This document shows, piece after piece, positions 34,486 through 44,903 of a DNA stretch of 64,000 bases (position 1 is the stretch's first letter; each line of letters begins with the position of its first letter). The notes beneath the pieces are model-generated. The model ran no database searches and had not been told where the DNA came from. It saw only the letters and a list, made by a program, of their open reading frames with translations. Source of the stretch: Arachis hypogaea (lineage: Eukaryota; Streptophyta; Magnoliopsida; Fabales; Fabaceae); assembly GCF_003086295.3 (NCBI RefSeq), contig NC_092052.1, forward strand, positions 29,301,427 to 29,365,426, in the 5' to 3' direction. The translations under genes were made by a program, and so were the position numbers.

Positions 34486-34645
34486 CATGGCATTCATATT
34501 GTTGAACCACTAGGAAGCTTGCTTCATCCAGGTTCCTCTCCTCCATGTCCGTCTCTGCGGCGAGCCAGCATCCTGGAGCCCCTTCTCTCACTGCCCGATC
34601 CCCGGTGATTCCTCTCTCACCCTCAATCCAGTCATCTCGCTGCGG
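34486..34645 (+). other. Possible 5' untranslated exon of the C1 gene
   Basis: A GC-richer island in AT-rich sequence, ending at a good splice donor (TGCGG|GTAAGC at 34645/34646). The next strong acceptor is TGCAG at 36162, directly before the coding start. The overlapping minus-strand frame looks fortuitous. Confidence 0.35.
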
Positions 34646-34885
34646 GTAAGCACCCTTAATCCTAGTTCCTCCCTTCAATATTCACAGCATCCAACTTAGT
34701 CAATGCTATTAACGCCAATACGTTTAGTTTGTATTTAGTAGTCAACTCTCAACTCTCCAATATCACAGCTATGGATTACCATAATTAATATGTAAGGGTC
34801 CCTTCCTCGACAGTAGTATAACTTGTCATAGTTAGCAACCAACAAGTCGTTAGACTGGATGGAACCCCTTAGCAATCTTATCAAA

Positions 34886-35702
34886 TCTTTGATTAAATTA
34901 ATTATCCATAAAAATTCATGTTTGATTATCCAAATTTATAGTAGGCCTACAAATGTAACAAGCTCTAAAAACTTGGTTCTAACACATTGATTGCAACTTT
35001 TATCGAAATCAATTTTATTATAACTAAACATGATATTTTCTAATTATTAAACATGCTACTCCTAAGTCTCAAGCCTAAAATTAATTTCCAATAGTGCAGT
35101 ATATTATGATGATTCTAGGCATTATAGAGAAATTGTGAATATATCAATGGTTAACCTTTTTATACCCAACTTTGATTTCTTTGTTAATAGAGTCTCTTAA
35201 CTCATGTACTCATATACTCTCCTAATCTATATATGAGCTTGGAATGAATTATACCCAATGGTCAATATTTTTATACCCAAATTTGATTTCTTTGTTAATA
35301 GAGTCTCTCAACTTATGTAGTCTCCTAATCTTTGATTAAATTGATTATCCATAAAAATTCATGTTTGATTATCCAAATTAATATTCTAGTACTGAGGCCT
35401 ACAAATGTAACAAGCTCCAAGAACTTGGTTCAACACATTGATTGCAACTTTTATCGAACTTAATTTTATTATAACTAAACATGATATTTTTCTAATTGTT
35501 AAACATGCTACTCCTAAGTCTCAAGCCTAAAATTAACTTCCAATAGTGCATAATATTATGATTATTCTAGGCATTATAGAGAAATTGTGAATACATCAAT
35601 GGTTAACCTTTTTATACCCTACTTCAATTTCTTTGTTAATAGAGTCTCTCAACTCATGTACTCATGTATTCTCCTAATCCATATATGAGCTTGGAATGAA
35701 TT
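34886..35702 (+). repeat. Tandem duplication in the putative C1 intron
   Basis: Two units of about 370 bases (34886-35253 and 35328-35702), about 90% alike, both ending in ATATGAGCTTGGAATGAATTA. Between them lies a third partial copy of the unit end (35261-35331). Confidence 0.8.
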
Positions 35703-36171
35703 ATTGAATTGTGAATTGCACACGCCATATATTATTCTTATTATAGTTTATATGTACTTGATATGTTTGGTGATGACACGCTATATCCTACCATTAATAT
35801 AATGATCTATATGATGATATATAGAAATGCAATTGGAACGAGTTGGTTCCTAGACCACAAATTTGGGCATAATTCCTGTATACCAAGTAAGCTTAGTATC
35901 ACATGATATTGATTTACCATAACTATCATTACTTATTAATACCTTTAATTGTTATTATATTTCATAATTCTTATTAAATTGTCTATTATCATTTTTAATT
36001 GCAGTCTTTGGTCTCATATTATAAATTGTTTAGTATCGATATGTCATAAATACCCGAGTTTAATTAATCGTAACTGGGGTATGCCAATGTCCTTTTTGCA
36101 TGTCAAAAAAATATTATTATTTATATATTAATTGTTACCACTTCATTTTGATCCGAATGCAGTTAGGAAAG

Positions 36172-38141
36172 ATGCCCCGGGTAGGTCGTTTCTCGAAGAA
36201 AGCCCGTGTAGACACAGCATGTCAGCAGCCTCAAGTAGGATTTTATGCGGCTTCAACTTTGCAGAGAGCGGATTGCCCAATTCCGCCGCCCAGTGGCAGT
36301 AGTGCCCCCGCATCCTCGTCTTTACGCCCCTTTCGTCTGCCCCACAGCGAACCACTGCCTGTTCCACAGGCTTCCATGAATGATGTTCAAAACTCGGATC
36401 CAGAAGCCGAAGACTTAGACCCAGAGACAGATAAGGTAGATTCTTTTGACCAACATGTTGATAACATGTTTACTGCATCGGATGCTCAGAAGCGCAAGGG
36501 ACGCAAGACCACTGAATTTTGAGATGTTAAAACAATTGGTATAGAAGAATTAATTTAACTATATTTTTTATTCAGCTATTTTCCCATGATGTCATCGCAG
36601 CTTGGCTCCAATGGTAACTAACATAGAATGAATATATTTTACAGAATCCGATGGCACAATCAAACAGGTCAAACTGAGTGTGAAGGAAGCTATGAAGCCA
36701 CCTGACGGAAGAAAGATCGTACTCAGGTTTAACAGTGCACTGCAACCAGTTGGGGATGAAGCAGGTCTGCTGAGCAGCGTTATGGGACTGCTAGGATCTG
36801 ACTACACCAAATTTCCAATCTACGAGAGGGACTAGAGAAAGGTTTGCACCAAGGACAAGGTCTATAATGAATGTGTAAAGGTAAAATGTTATTTTTTTCG
36901 TACCATTACAGACTCATAATTTGAACACTATTGACAACTTAAATTTAATGTTGCAGAAAATGTTCCATTTTGAAGAAGATAATAGAGGAATTATCAAACG
37001 TATAATATTCAAAATGTTAGGAAGGGCTTGGAAGGAAATGAGGAACAGATTATACTATCACTACTATGACTCAGAACTTTCACTTGAAGAAAATATTGAA
37101 AACCGCCCAGATGGAATTACTGCGGACCATTGGAGATGGTTTCTCGATTATTGCAATAGTGAAGAGACACGGGTAATATAGTTTTGTTTCATAGCAGAAA
37201 AAGTCTATTTATGTCACATTGAGTTAGTCAAAACTAGTGTCTAGTAACTCTTAATTTGATGGCATGACAGGAGAAGTGTAAGAAAAATGCTGAGAATCGA
37301 TCAAAGCAGCTTTACACCCACACTGGTAGATCGAAAAGCTTGGCAAGGCTCGGAGAAAAAGAGGTAATCTATTTTTAAGAATGTTTGTGGACTATCTATT
37401 CCTCTACTTATTCACTTTATCATCATTATTGGTACATTCGGAACGACAAGGGAGGAGAGTTAGTAGAGGAGAGTTGTATCTCTTAACGCACAGAAGAGCT
37501 AATGGCTCCTATGTTCATGATGTAGCTCGGGCTATTGGAGTAAGTAATGTGTTGAGAATCGGGAAGTAATTTCTCCCATGTTTTAGTTTTTAAAATTTTA
37601 TTTGAAGTCTGTACGGTTAGCGACTAGCTAATAAATTACTATAATTGCTTATCTATGTATGTAGGAAAGAATTGAGGCTATTGATCAATGTGATGAATCC
37701 TCTAGACTATTGTCTCATAATGATTCGCTTGCTCAAGCTCTCGGAAAGGAGCACCCGGGTAGGTTGCGTGGCATGGGGTTGGGGCCCACTTCTAGCCAAG
37801 TCTTCGGTATGAATTTCAATCAACCGAGCAATGGTTTTGAAAGGGAGAAGAGCCAAAGGGTGCTGCTTGAACTACAAGCAGAGTTGGCAGCAGAAAAATT
37901 AAAAAGGAAGGTAGTGGAGGATGAAGTAGCAGCTGAGAAGACCAAAAGACAGGCAGTGGAGGATGAAGTAGCAGCTGAGAAGACAAAAAGACAGGTAGTA
38001 GAGGATGAAGTAGCAGCTGGGAAGGTCAGGATGCAGGCAATGAAGAGTGCTTTGATATGTCTACTTCAAGGGCAAGGTGGGAAGCTGCCATCAGACGTCG
38101 CCGCATGGATGAGTGCGTTGGAGGGACAGAATAGAAAGTAG
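36172..38141 (+). pseudogene. PF03004-type CACTA-associated gene (Ptta/En/Spm), six exons
   Basis: Proposed exons: 36172-36538, 36645-36880, 36957-37172, 37271-37363, 37441-37539, 37665-38141. The start MPRVGRFSKKARV lies just after an acceptor. Phases agree throughout. Exon 2 has VKEAMKPPDGRKIVLRFN, exon 3 FKMLGRAWKEMRNRLY and GITADHWRWF, exon 4 KKNAENRSKQLYTHTGRSKS, exon 5 RVSRGELYLLTHRRANGSYV: the order known for plant PF03004 proteins. Exon 6 has a coiled coil of three VEDEVAAEKTKRQ repeats. In-frame TGA (36520-36522) and TAG (36833-36835) both replace likely TGG, and the acceptor before exon 5 reads CG instead of AG. These proteins accompany CACTA transposases; their role (perhaps end binding) is not settled. 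Confidence 0.75.
37901..38040 (+). repeat. 42-bp in-frame minisatellite in the C1 gene
   Basis: Three units of about 42 bases (GTGGAGGATGAAGTAGCAGC...) encode 14-residue heptad-like repeats VEDEVAAEKTKRQA. In-frame expansion lengthens the coiled coil. Confidence 0.85.
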
Positions 38142-38840
38142 ATCTTAGGATTGTGGAACCTTTTTTTCTTTCAGATATACACTTTTTTGGTGTTGATTAT
38201 GCAACTCTTAGTAAGGAGTACACTTTATTGATATTCGGATAATTATATCAATTAAATTAATGGTATTGCTATTGTCGTTTACCTTGCAATTTATTTTTTG
38301 GGATATAAAATAATTTAACTTACTAATATTAAGAAGGATTAAAAAAAATTGTACATTAAAATAAAAAAGAGCATTGATTGCCAGTATTTTAGCGGCCATT
38401 TAACCGGAAAATAGGGGCGGTTGCGAAATAGCCGTTAGAAATTTGAAAAATCAGGTTAGGAGATAGCGGCGGTTTTAAACCGCCGCCAGTTACGTTTGAA
38501 GAAACAGTGGCCGTTAAACAGCAGCGTTTTCAAACCGCCGATCATTACATTTGAACAAAACCGTGGCCATTAAACAGTAGCGGTTTCGAACCGCCGATCT
38601 TTTTTGGTGGATCACTGTTGGGTAGATCGTGGCGGTTTCAAACCGACTCTAAGCATTTCGATGCTATTTCTGTGTTTTGCGGCGGTTGTGCTAGCGGTTC
38701 CTAAGAACCACCGCAAAATCATATAACCACCCCCTAATAGGCGACGCTTAACTAATCGCTGGAATCCCGTTTCGCGGCGGCTTTAAACCGCCGCAAATCA
38801 CTCCAAAAAGCGTCATAATTTCCTGTTTCCTTTGTAGTGG

Positions 38841-41800
38841 TTGGAGGGTTTCTTACCTTAACCCACTGAAGTTTGTGATGAATATCACTCATGGCTCATA
38901 CTAGTGCACTCCTAAACAACCAAAATCATAAGATTTTCTCAAAACCCAAACCAAATTTGAATTTAAAGAGGAAAACGAAAACTGGGCAAAAGACAGTGGG
39001 ATAATCACCATAAAACTTAGATAGAATTATAGAGGAAGAGAAGAGCGACGCGTGGCCACAAACGACTCGTCAATCGGAGTTTCGGAGAGAAAGTTATGGT
39101 GATTTGAAGTTGGAGCTAGGATTAGGCTTTCTCCTCTCTTCTTTCTTCTCCAAAGCTGCGCCCAAAACCCCTTTTTTTAGGGTAAATGTGTAACACCCTA
39201 ACTACCAAAGCTCGCACTTCCGGCTGCGCGACTCTGATAGTTCGGACATTACGACGACACTTATATTAATTAATACTAAAATATGAGCCTGTTTGAAACT
39301 TTAAACCGCAATACCGCTCCCAAAAATACTTTTGCTATACCACGTACATCCATACATACCATACAACTTACAGAAACTCATAAAGAGTACATACATGTAT
39401 ATATATACATACATATATATAAATATTATTACAAGCATTAACCAATACAATTCCTATCCCTCTTACAGAATATATCAAGATAAAGGCGAGGGTACAATAA
39501 ACCATAACTAAAACAATACAGAGCATCACAACAACGATTAAATAAGCTCTTCGTAACTTCTGCGCCCATATCCTGAAAGGGGAAAAATGTAGGGGGGTGA
39601 GAACATCATCCTCGAAAGGGTTCTCAGTAGAGGGTTTTTGGGAATTACTATAATAGGATACATGAAGATAACCGCACCAGTGATTAATATCTGTCTTATG
39701 CCTCATTTCAAAAACAACAGTTTTCAATAAGGTAAAGTCGGAAATCTTTTCTGAAAGAGGAACCGTTCAATTCTCAAAAACATCAAAGGCCTTTCAAAAA
39801 GGTTTATCTATGCTAAACCAAAATAGCCTTTCATATCTTTCCAAATCAAAAACACAAAACCGAAGCCAACCATCGGTCCATCTCAATCCAACCACGGCCC
39901 TAGGCCCAAACAATCCAACCACGGCCCTAGGCCCAAACAATCCAACCATCAACCAAATCACCACAATCCAACAGAGTCCCAATTGCAAACACAGATAGGA
40001 AGTTCAAGCACAAACAAACAATTACAGCAAGTAGAACAATTAGCAGTTAATCACAAAGGCAAACCAAGTACAATATGCACACCCAAACAATGTCACATAG
40101 ATGCATATGATGCATGCCTGTCCCTAGTGGCTGATGATATCATCTGTCGGTTATAGAGCCAACCCGACAAGTCCTGGTAGCTAACCATTGGACTGTCCCT
40201 CTGTCGCGCATCCCCAACTCGAGTTATACTCATCATAAACTTGATCATAATCATGATCCATATCCATCACCTTCACTGGTGAATATTTACGGGGGCGAGC
40301 TCATCCGGGGCTTTCACAGTGCCCGGCCACACTTACGACATAGGGTCAACAGAGTATCAAGTCTCAACCTGGAGCACGTGGTGGCTAGCCACTGCTACTA
40401 CCCAGGAAAACTCGTATCTCAGATAGTGGAAGTGCAACATTCACATTTATCAATGATTCAGCATAAACATGCATTCAATCTCATCCATGGATCAACATCC
40501 ATCTCAGCCATCCGGCTCACGGTTCATTCCAGAACCAGCCAATATTCATATCATACACAGCCATTCCGGCTCACGGTTCAATCCAGAACCAACCAATATG
40601 TATAATCATACACAGCCATTCCGGCTCACAACAAAACAGCACTTCCACATTCAAAATCATCAACTTCATGAAATCGACATTTAAGCCATAAATCATTTTC
40701 TCAATTCATTTCACTTTGAAATCAAGTTTCAACTCTGTTCAGCCTTGGCTTTAAAGATCTCATTTCTCAAATTACCTCCGGCTCATAAGCCACTTTTACT
40801 CCAGGTAAATTCCCCTTTTAAAACAATGCCACTCTCGGCATCCTCTTTCCAAAACTTCCATAATCATGGTAAGTTAAAAGCCTCTTTGAGATATTCAAAA
40901 TCACCCATCCTACAATGGGATTTTATAACAAAAGTTTCTCGGCAGAGTCCCAAGTCTTTAGGGAAGGTCAACCTATATCAATTCCTTAAAATTCATTGAA
41001 ACTATTAAAATCATGGATTCTCGGTTCAAGCAAATAAAACTGAATTTATTATGAAACCGACCATACAAAATCACAAGTTCCAACCCGGTCCTAAAATAAA
41101 CTCATTTGAAACGGAACCGGTTCATTTGAATCAAATCACCTTCAGGTTTCTTTTTGGAATCCATTTTTCTAACTCTTCCAAAATGCCTCAAACTTAATTA
41201 CTCAATCAAAAGTCTAGATTCCTTTGAAATCACTAAAAGACCCTTTTTATATTGTAATCAATATTAGAGCATCATTCTTTCCTTCAGTGATTCAAATGGT
41301 AAAAATAGTTCATTTCTAAATGGGCCGAACTCAACGCATAAAGTTCATTAAATAAATTAAGCTTGAAAACATAATTATTCTCTTAATAAATCACATAATA
41401 CAATTTCTCAGATCCAGCCCTTTTTAAATAACTTTTCAAACACGACTAGGATTTTGCAGAAATTTCGGCAGCACCTCCCCTAAAACTTGGACTTTTGCCA
41501 CCCGGTTCGGGTCCCAACTAAACCGTTTCTCATTCCTTTTCAACAGCTCAAAACTAGAAACCAATTCAAAGCAAGCTAAATTCCAACAGTCGCCTCAGTG
41601 GCATATCTCGAGAAAACCATTTCAAAGTCAACTCAATATCAACCGATTTAACTCATTTCCAAAGCTTTAAAGAATCAGTTCAGCAATAAATAATTTATCA
41701 AAACCAAATCAATTAAAGCAACCCAGGCTGAATTTCAAGGGTATTCTATCTTTCACATCATCAAAATAATCAATTCAATTCAAATAAATCCTCAACGGAT

Positions 41801-44219
41801 TAAACTCAGATTTCAAATATTTAAAGAATCAGCTTCAAAACATTACATTTCACAAAGCCGCACAACAACTCAGCCAAACCAACATTCATAAACATTCGAG
41901 TCAATCAAATAATACATAATGCCGATACAATCACTAAATACACCATATCTCACATCAGTATCCATATGTAATAATTCCAATAATAAACTATAGTTTTCGG
42001 AAAGCGCCCCTACCTCAAAACGCAAATCTATAACCCAAAGGTCTCACAGAGTCATCTCCGCCTCAACCCAAAACCAACTGTAGCCAGCAACTCGGCTCCA
42101 CTTGCGTTCTCAACAATCTCAGCAACTCTAATCGCAACATACAACAACCGAAACTCAATTTCATAGCAATTAATGCCACAAACCTCAGCTTGAGATAACG
42201 GAACAATAACAAAAGGGCTTTCCAATTGAAACGCTTACCGAACCGAAGAAAGAACGGCCAAATCAAGCAAGGGTAGTCCCGGCGGTGGTTCTGGCAACAA
42301 TCGCGCTACACCCGATGACCAGAACGGCAGCAATCAGAACTCGGACCTATGTTACCAAACCTCAGAGTCTTTAACCAGGCATAACAGGATACTGACTAAA
42401 AGGGCTTTCCGAAATGAACATGCTTACCGCAACAAGGGAAGAACAACTACACCGAGTGGCGACAGCTCCGATGGTATTTCCAGCTACACCCGCGCCACAA
42501 CCGGCGGTCGGAAACGCAGGGACGTAGCTTCTCTGACAGCGACAACGTAACTTATGACAGCCACTTCATTAAACACAACAGTTTCAGTGACAGCTTCAAG
42601 TAAAATTGAATTGGCAGCACTAGGAGGAACCAGAAACAGGGCAAGCTCACCAGAACGGCAGTGACCAGAAATTCTAGCGGCGGCAGAGGAATTCCGGCGG
42701 CATGAACCCCTTTTCTGACGCGGCAGCTCAATGGCGGACCGGCTTCCCCTCCACCACGTTCTGTTCTTTCCGCACTGCTCTCTCCTCACCAGCGGCAGTG
42801 ACGGAGGCAATGGCTTCACAGACGAGACCAGGCACGGCGGTTTCAGACTCTCAGCCCCTTCTCACTCGCGTACCCTCTCTCTCCGTGTTTCAGCCTCGAC
42901 GGCGACTCCCGGTGGACCAGCAGCGACGACGATAGCGCAGACAGCCGCGGCGGCGCGAAGAGACTGGCCCCATGGTACTGCATTTCGGGGATGGTGACTC
43001 GCGAGGGTGACATCGACGGCTCCTTGTGGTGGTTGTGACCCTCCTCCCCTCGGCGGCATCAAGCAGCGACGGCAAACGCCAGTGCCACCGGCGCAGATCC
43101 TTGCCTCAGTCTCGGATCTCACTCCTCTCGTCCCTGTGCAACGTGACGGCGTGGCGGCAGTGACACCCGCCGGCGCCGTCCTCCCCCTCTCTTCTCCTCC
43201 TTGCTTCTCTCCTCTCACTTTCTGTTTCTCCTTTCTTTCTTTCACGGGAAAGAAACGCTGCTGCTGAGTTAGGGAAAAGGGGATGAAAGGGGTAATGGTC
43301 AGCTGCTGCGGCTGTGTGTGTGTGTGGGTGAAGGGAAACCGGGTCGGTTAGCGGGTTACTGGGTTAGGGTTTCATTTTCAAAAATTAGGGTTAGGGGCAT
43401 TTTAGTAATTTCACTTAAAAATAGGGATAATATAGTGATTAGAAATAAATTCTAATCCAATAATAATAATATATAAAATACTATTTGTTCATCAACTCTA
43501 CAATTATTTTCAATAAAATGCCCAAATCAATTAATAAGAAATAATATACTTAATTTCTTCATTTTCCAAAATAACAGTATTAATATTTAAAATATTACTT
43601 ATCCAACCCAAATCATATAAAATACTTATTATTTTATAACTATCAACTTTATAATTCAAATATAGAAAATAATCCAATAATTATAAAATTGGATAATAAT
43701 CATAGCTTATCTCAAATCCAATAAATCAAAACTTGCCTTAATTATCTTTAATAAAATAATTTCTGAAATTAAGGCTATAAATAACCATATGATTTTGAGA
43801 CTTGATCATAATAAGACTTTTTCAAAAGCTCCGGGTCTTACAAAATGAGCTGAAATGCTCATAACTAATGTTTATATATGTTAGGTCTTGGGCCCACAAA
43901 CAGGTCAACCTTTAAGATTAGAGTTTTAAATCATATTTTAAATATTTTTACCTTCCCTAATTATAAATCCTAACTTCTTAACCTTATTTACTTATAATCA
44001 ATTTTCTCAGCTACAGTACCAGACAGATCTCAGCCGGTACTGCCGGTCAAATTTCTAATGCGCATTTTTACGCAGAAAACTATGTTTTTCGACTCAGAAA
44101 AATTCACTGAATCCAAATATGATATTTAAATCATCAAATTCCGATTGCTAGATTTTCTAACCACATTCGCTCCTATTTAATTTATTATTTAATTAATTAC
44201 GGTTTGACCGGGTTTTACA
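38841..44219 (-). repeat. O: old minus-strand LTR, split by P
   Basis: The LTR 5' end, read on minus from 44219, is TGTAAAACCCGGTC. It continues to 43848, is interrupted by P, and resumes at 39188 down to 38841 next to the CACTA end. The inner part resembles the T2 LTR in layout (a 5' UTR-like CTTCAAATCACC...GGTAAGAAACCC segment). The rest of the LTR is not in the window. Confidence 0.6.
39189..43842 (-). repeat. P: 4.65 kb solo LTR with TSD AAATG
   Basis: The ends are TGTAACACCC (39189) and GGGTCTTACA (43842), flanked by the exact 5-bp duplication AAATG (39184-39188 and 43843-43847). No coding domain and no PBS or internal region, so it is a solo LTR left by LTR-LTR recombination. Segment 40093-40430 is similar to the T1 and T2 LTRs (GGCTGATGA...CTGTCGGTTATA, CCTGGAGCACGTGGTGGC), placing it among chromovirus-type LTRs. 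Segment 42260-43270 is strikingly CG-rich (CGGCGG/GCGACG runs); its open frames lack any family signature and look fortuitous. A 27-base direct duplication lies at about 39890-39945. Confidence 0.88.
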
Positions 44220-44903
44220 CTATTTTGATTGGTAAATGTGGGAGACTATGATATCATTCTTATCTTAAAGAAAAAAATTGTGAATCCTCGGTTGTTATAC
44301 GTTGCACAACCGTTGACGCAAGAAGAAAGGGACAACAAGGAGGGAGACCACGATAGTTATGAGGACCCACAGCTAGAATTTCTTTTCATACTTTGTTATT
44401 CGACATTTCTTTTATTTTGTTTAGTACTTTGTTGTTTGACATTTCTTTTATCTCATACATTTAATTTGACATAAAAAATAATTGACATCTTCATTTGTTG
44501 TTTTAATTAAAAATAAATTTAGTTTTGATTATGTTTAATGGTAAATAAATATTGATTGTGGAAATTAATTTTTCCATAATCTGGACATTACCTTCGAATT
44601 TACAAAGCAAAAAATTCCATACGTAATTCATTATTTTAATTTTTAAAATTAAAAGTAGTTAATAATTACTGTCAGAATTACTAACGAAGAAATTCGACGA
44701 TAATTACTATTAGATTTAATCTGACGTAATTGTTAAATAGTTTTGTCAGTCCTGGTGATATTTTTTGTCTGATTAATCCGATGGTAACAATTTTTTGCCA
44801 AGCTTATTTTTGAGAGATGTTGTCTAACAGTAATATATTATTATTGAATAATTATAGAGAATCTAACGTAAGTAAAATGGTTTCGACCTAATTTTTTGTA
44901 GTA
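44220..44903 (+). pseudogene. C2: possible CACTA transposase C-terminus and 3' end
   Basis: A short frame (about 44240-44390) reads DYDIILILKKKIVNPRLLYV then AQPLTQEERDNKEGDHDSYE, reminiscent of the acidic C-termini of TNP2-type transposases. About 500 bases later TTTTTTGTAGTA (44892-44903) resembles a CACTA 3' terminus with one change, preceded by TCTGACG/TCTGATT-like subterminal motifs. Tentative: no catalytic domain is visible. Confidence 0.3.

Larger units (their letters stand above)
31511..38840 (+). mobile_element. C1: CACTA (EnSpm) element, 5' end missing
   Basis: The right end is TTTCCTTTGTAGTG (38827-38840), the reverse complement of a CACTACAAAGGAAA terminus. It is preceded by subterminal repeats of GCGGCGGTTT / AAACCGCCGC (38463-38790). 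The gene inside belongs to a family carried by plant CACTA elements. I find no matching CACTACAA 5' end, and the left side joins truncated U at about 31510. The TNP2-type transposase is not present, so this copy could not move alone. It lies next to sequence of LTR O and probably inserted into O. Confidence 0.7.

Noticed and set aside
34349..34678. 109-codon minus-strand frame
   Set aside because: Overlaps a plus-strand island with a good splice donor that better fits an untranslated exon; no homology recognised.
42484..43267. Cluster of frames on both strands in a CG-rich island
   Set aside because: Lies inside solo LTR P; all frames are short, mutually overlapping and compositionally driven.
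39181..44240. 10-base direct repeat GGTAAATGTG at 39181 and 44231, possible long target duplication
   Set aside because: The exact LTR ends with TSD AAATG (39184-39188, 43843-43847) explain the left copy, and no terminal inverted repeat supports a larger element.
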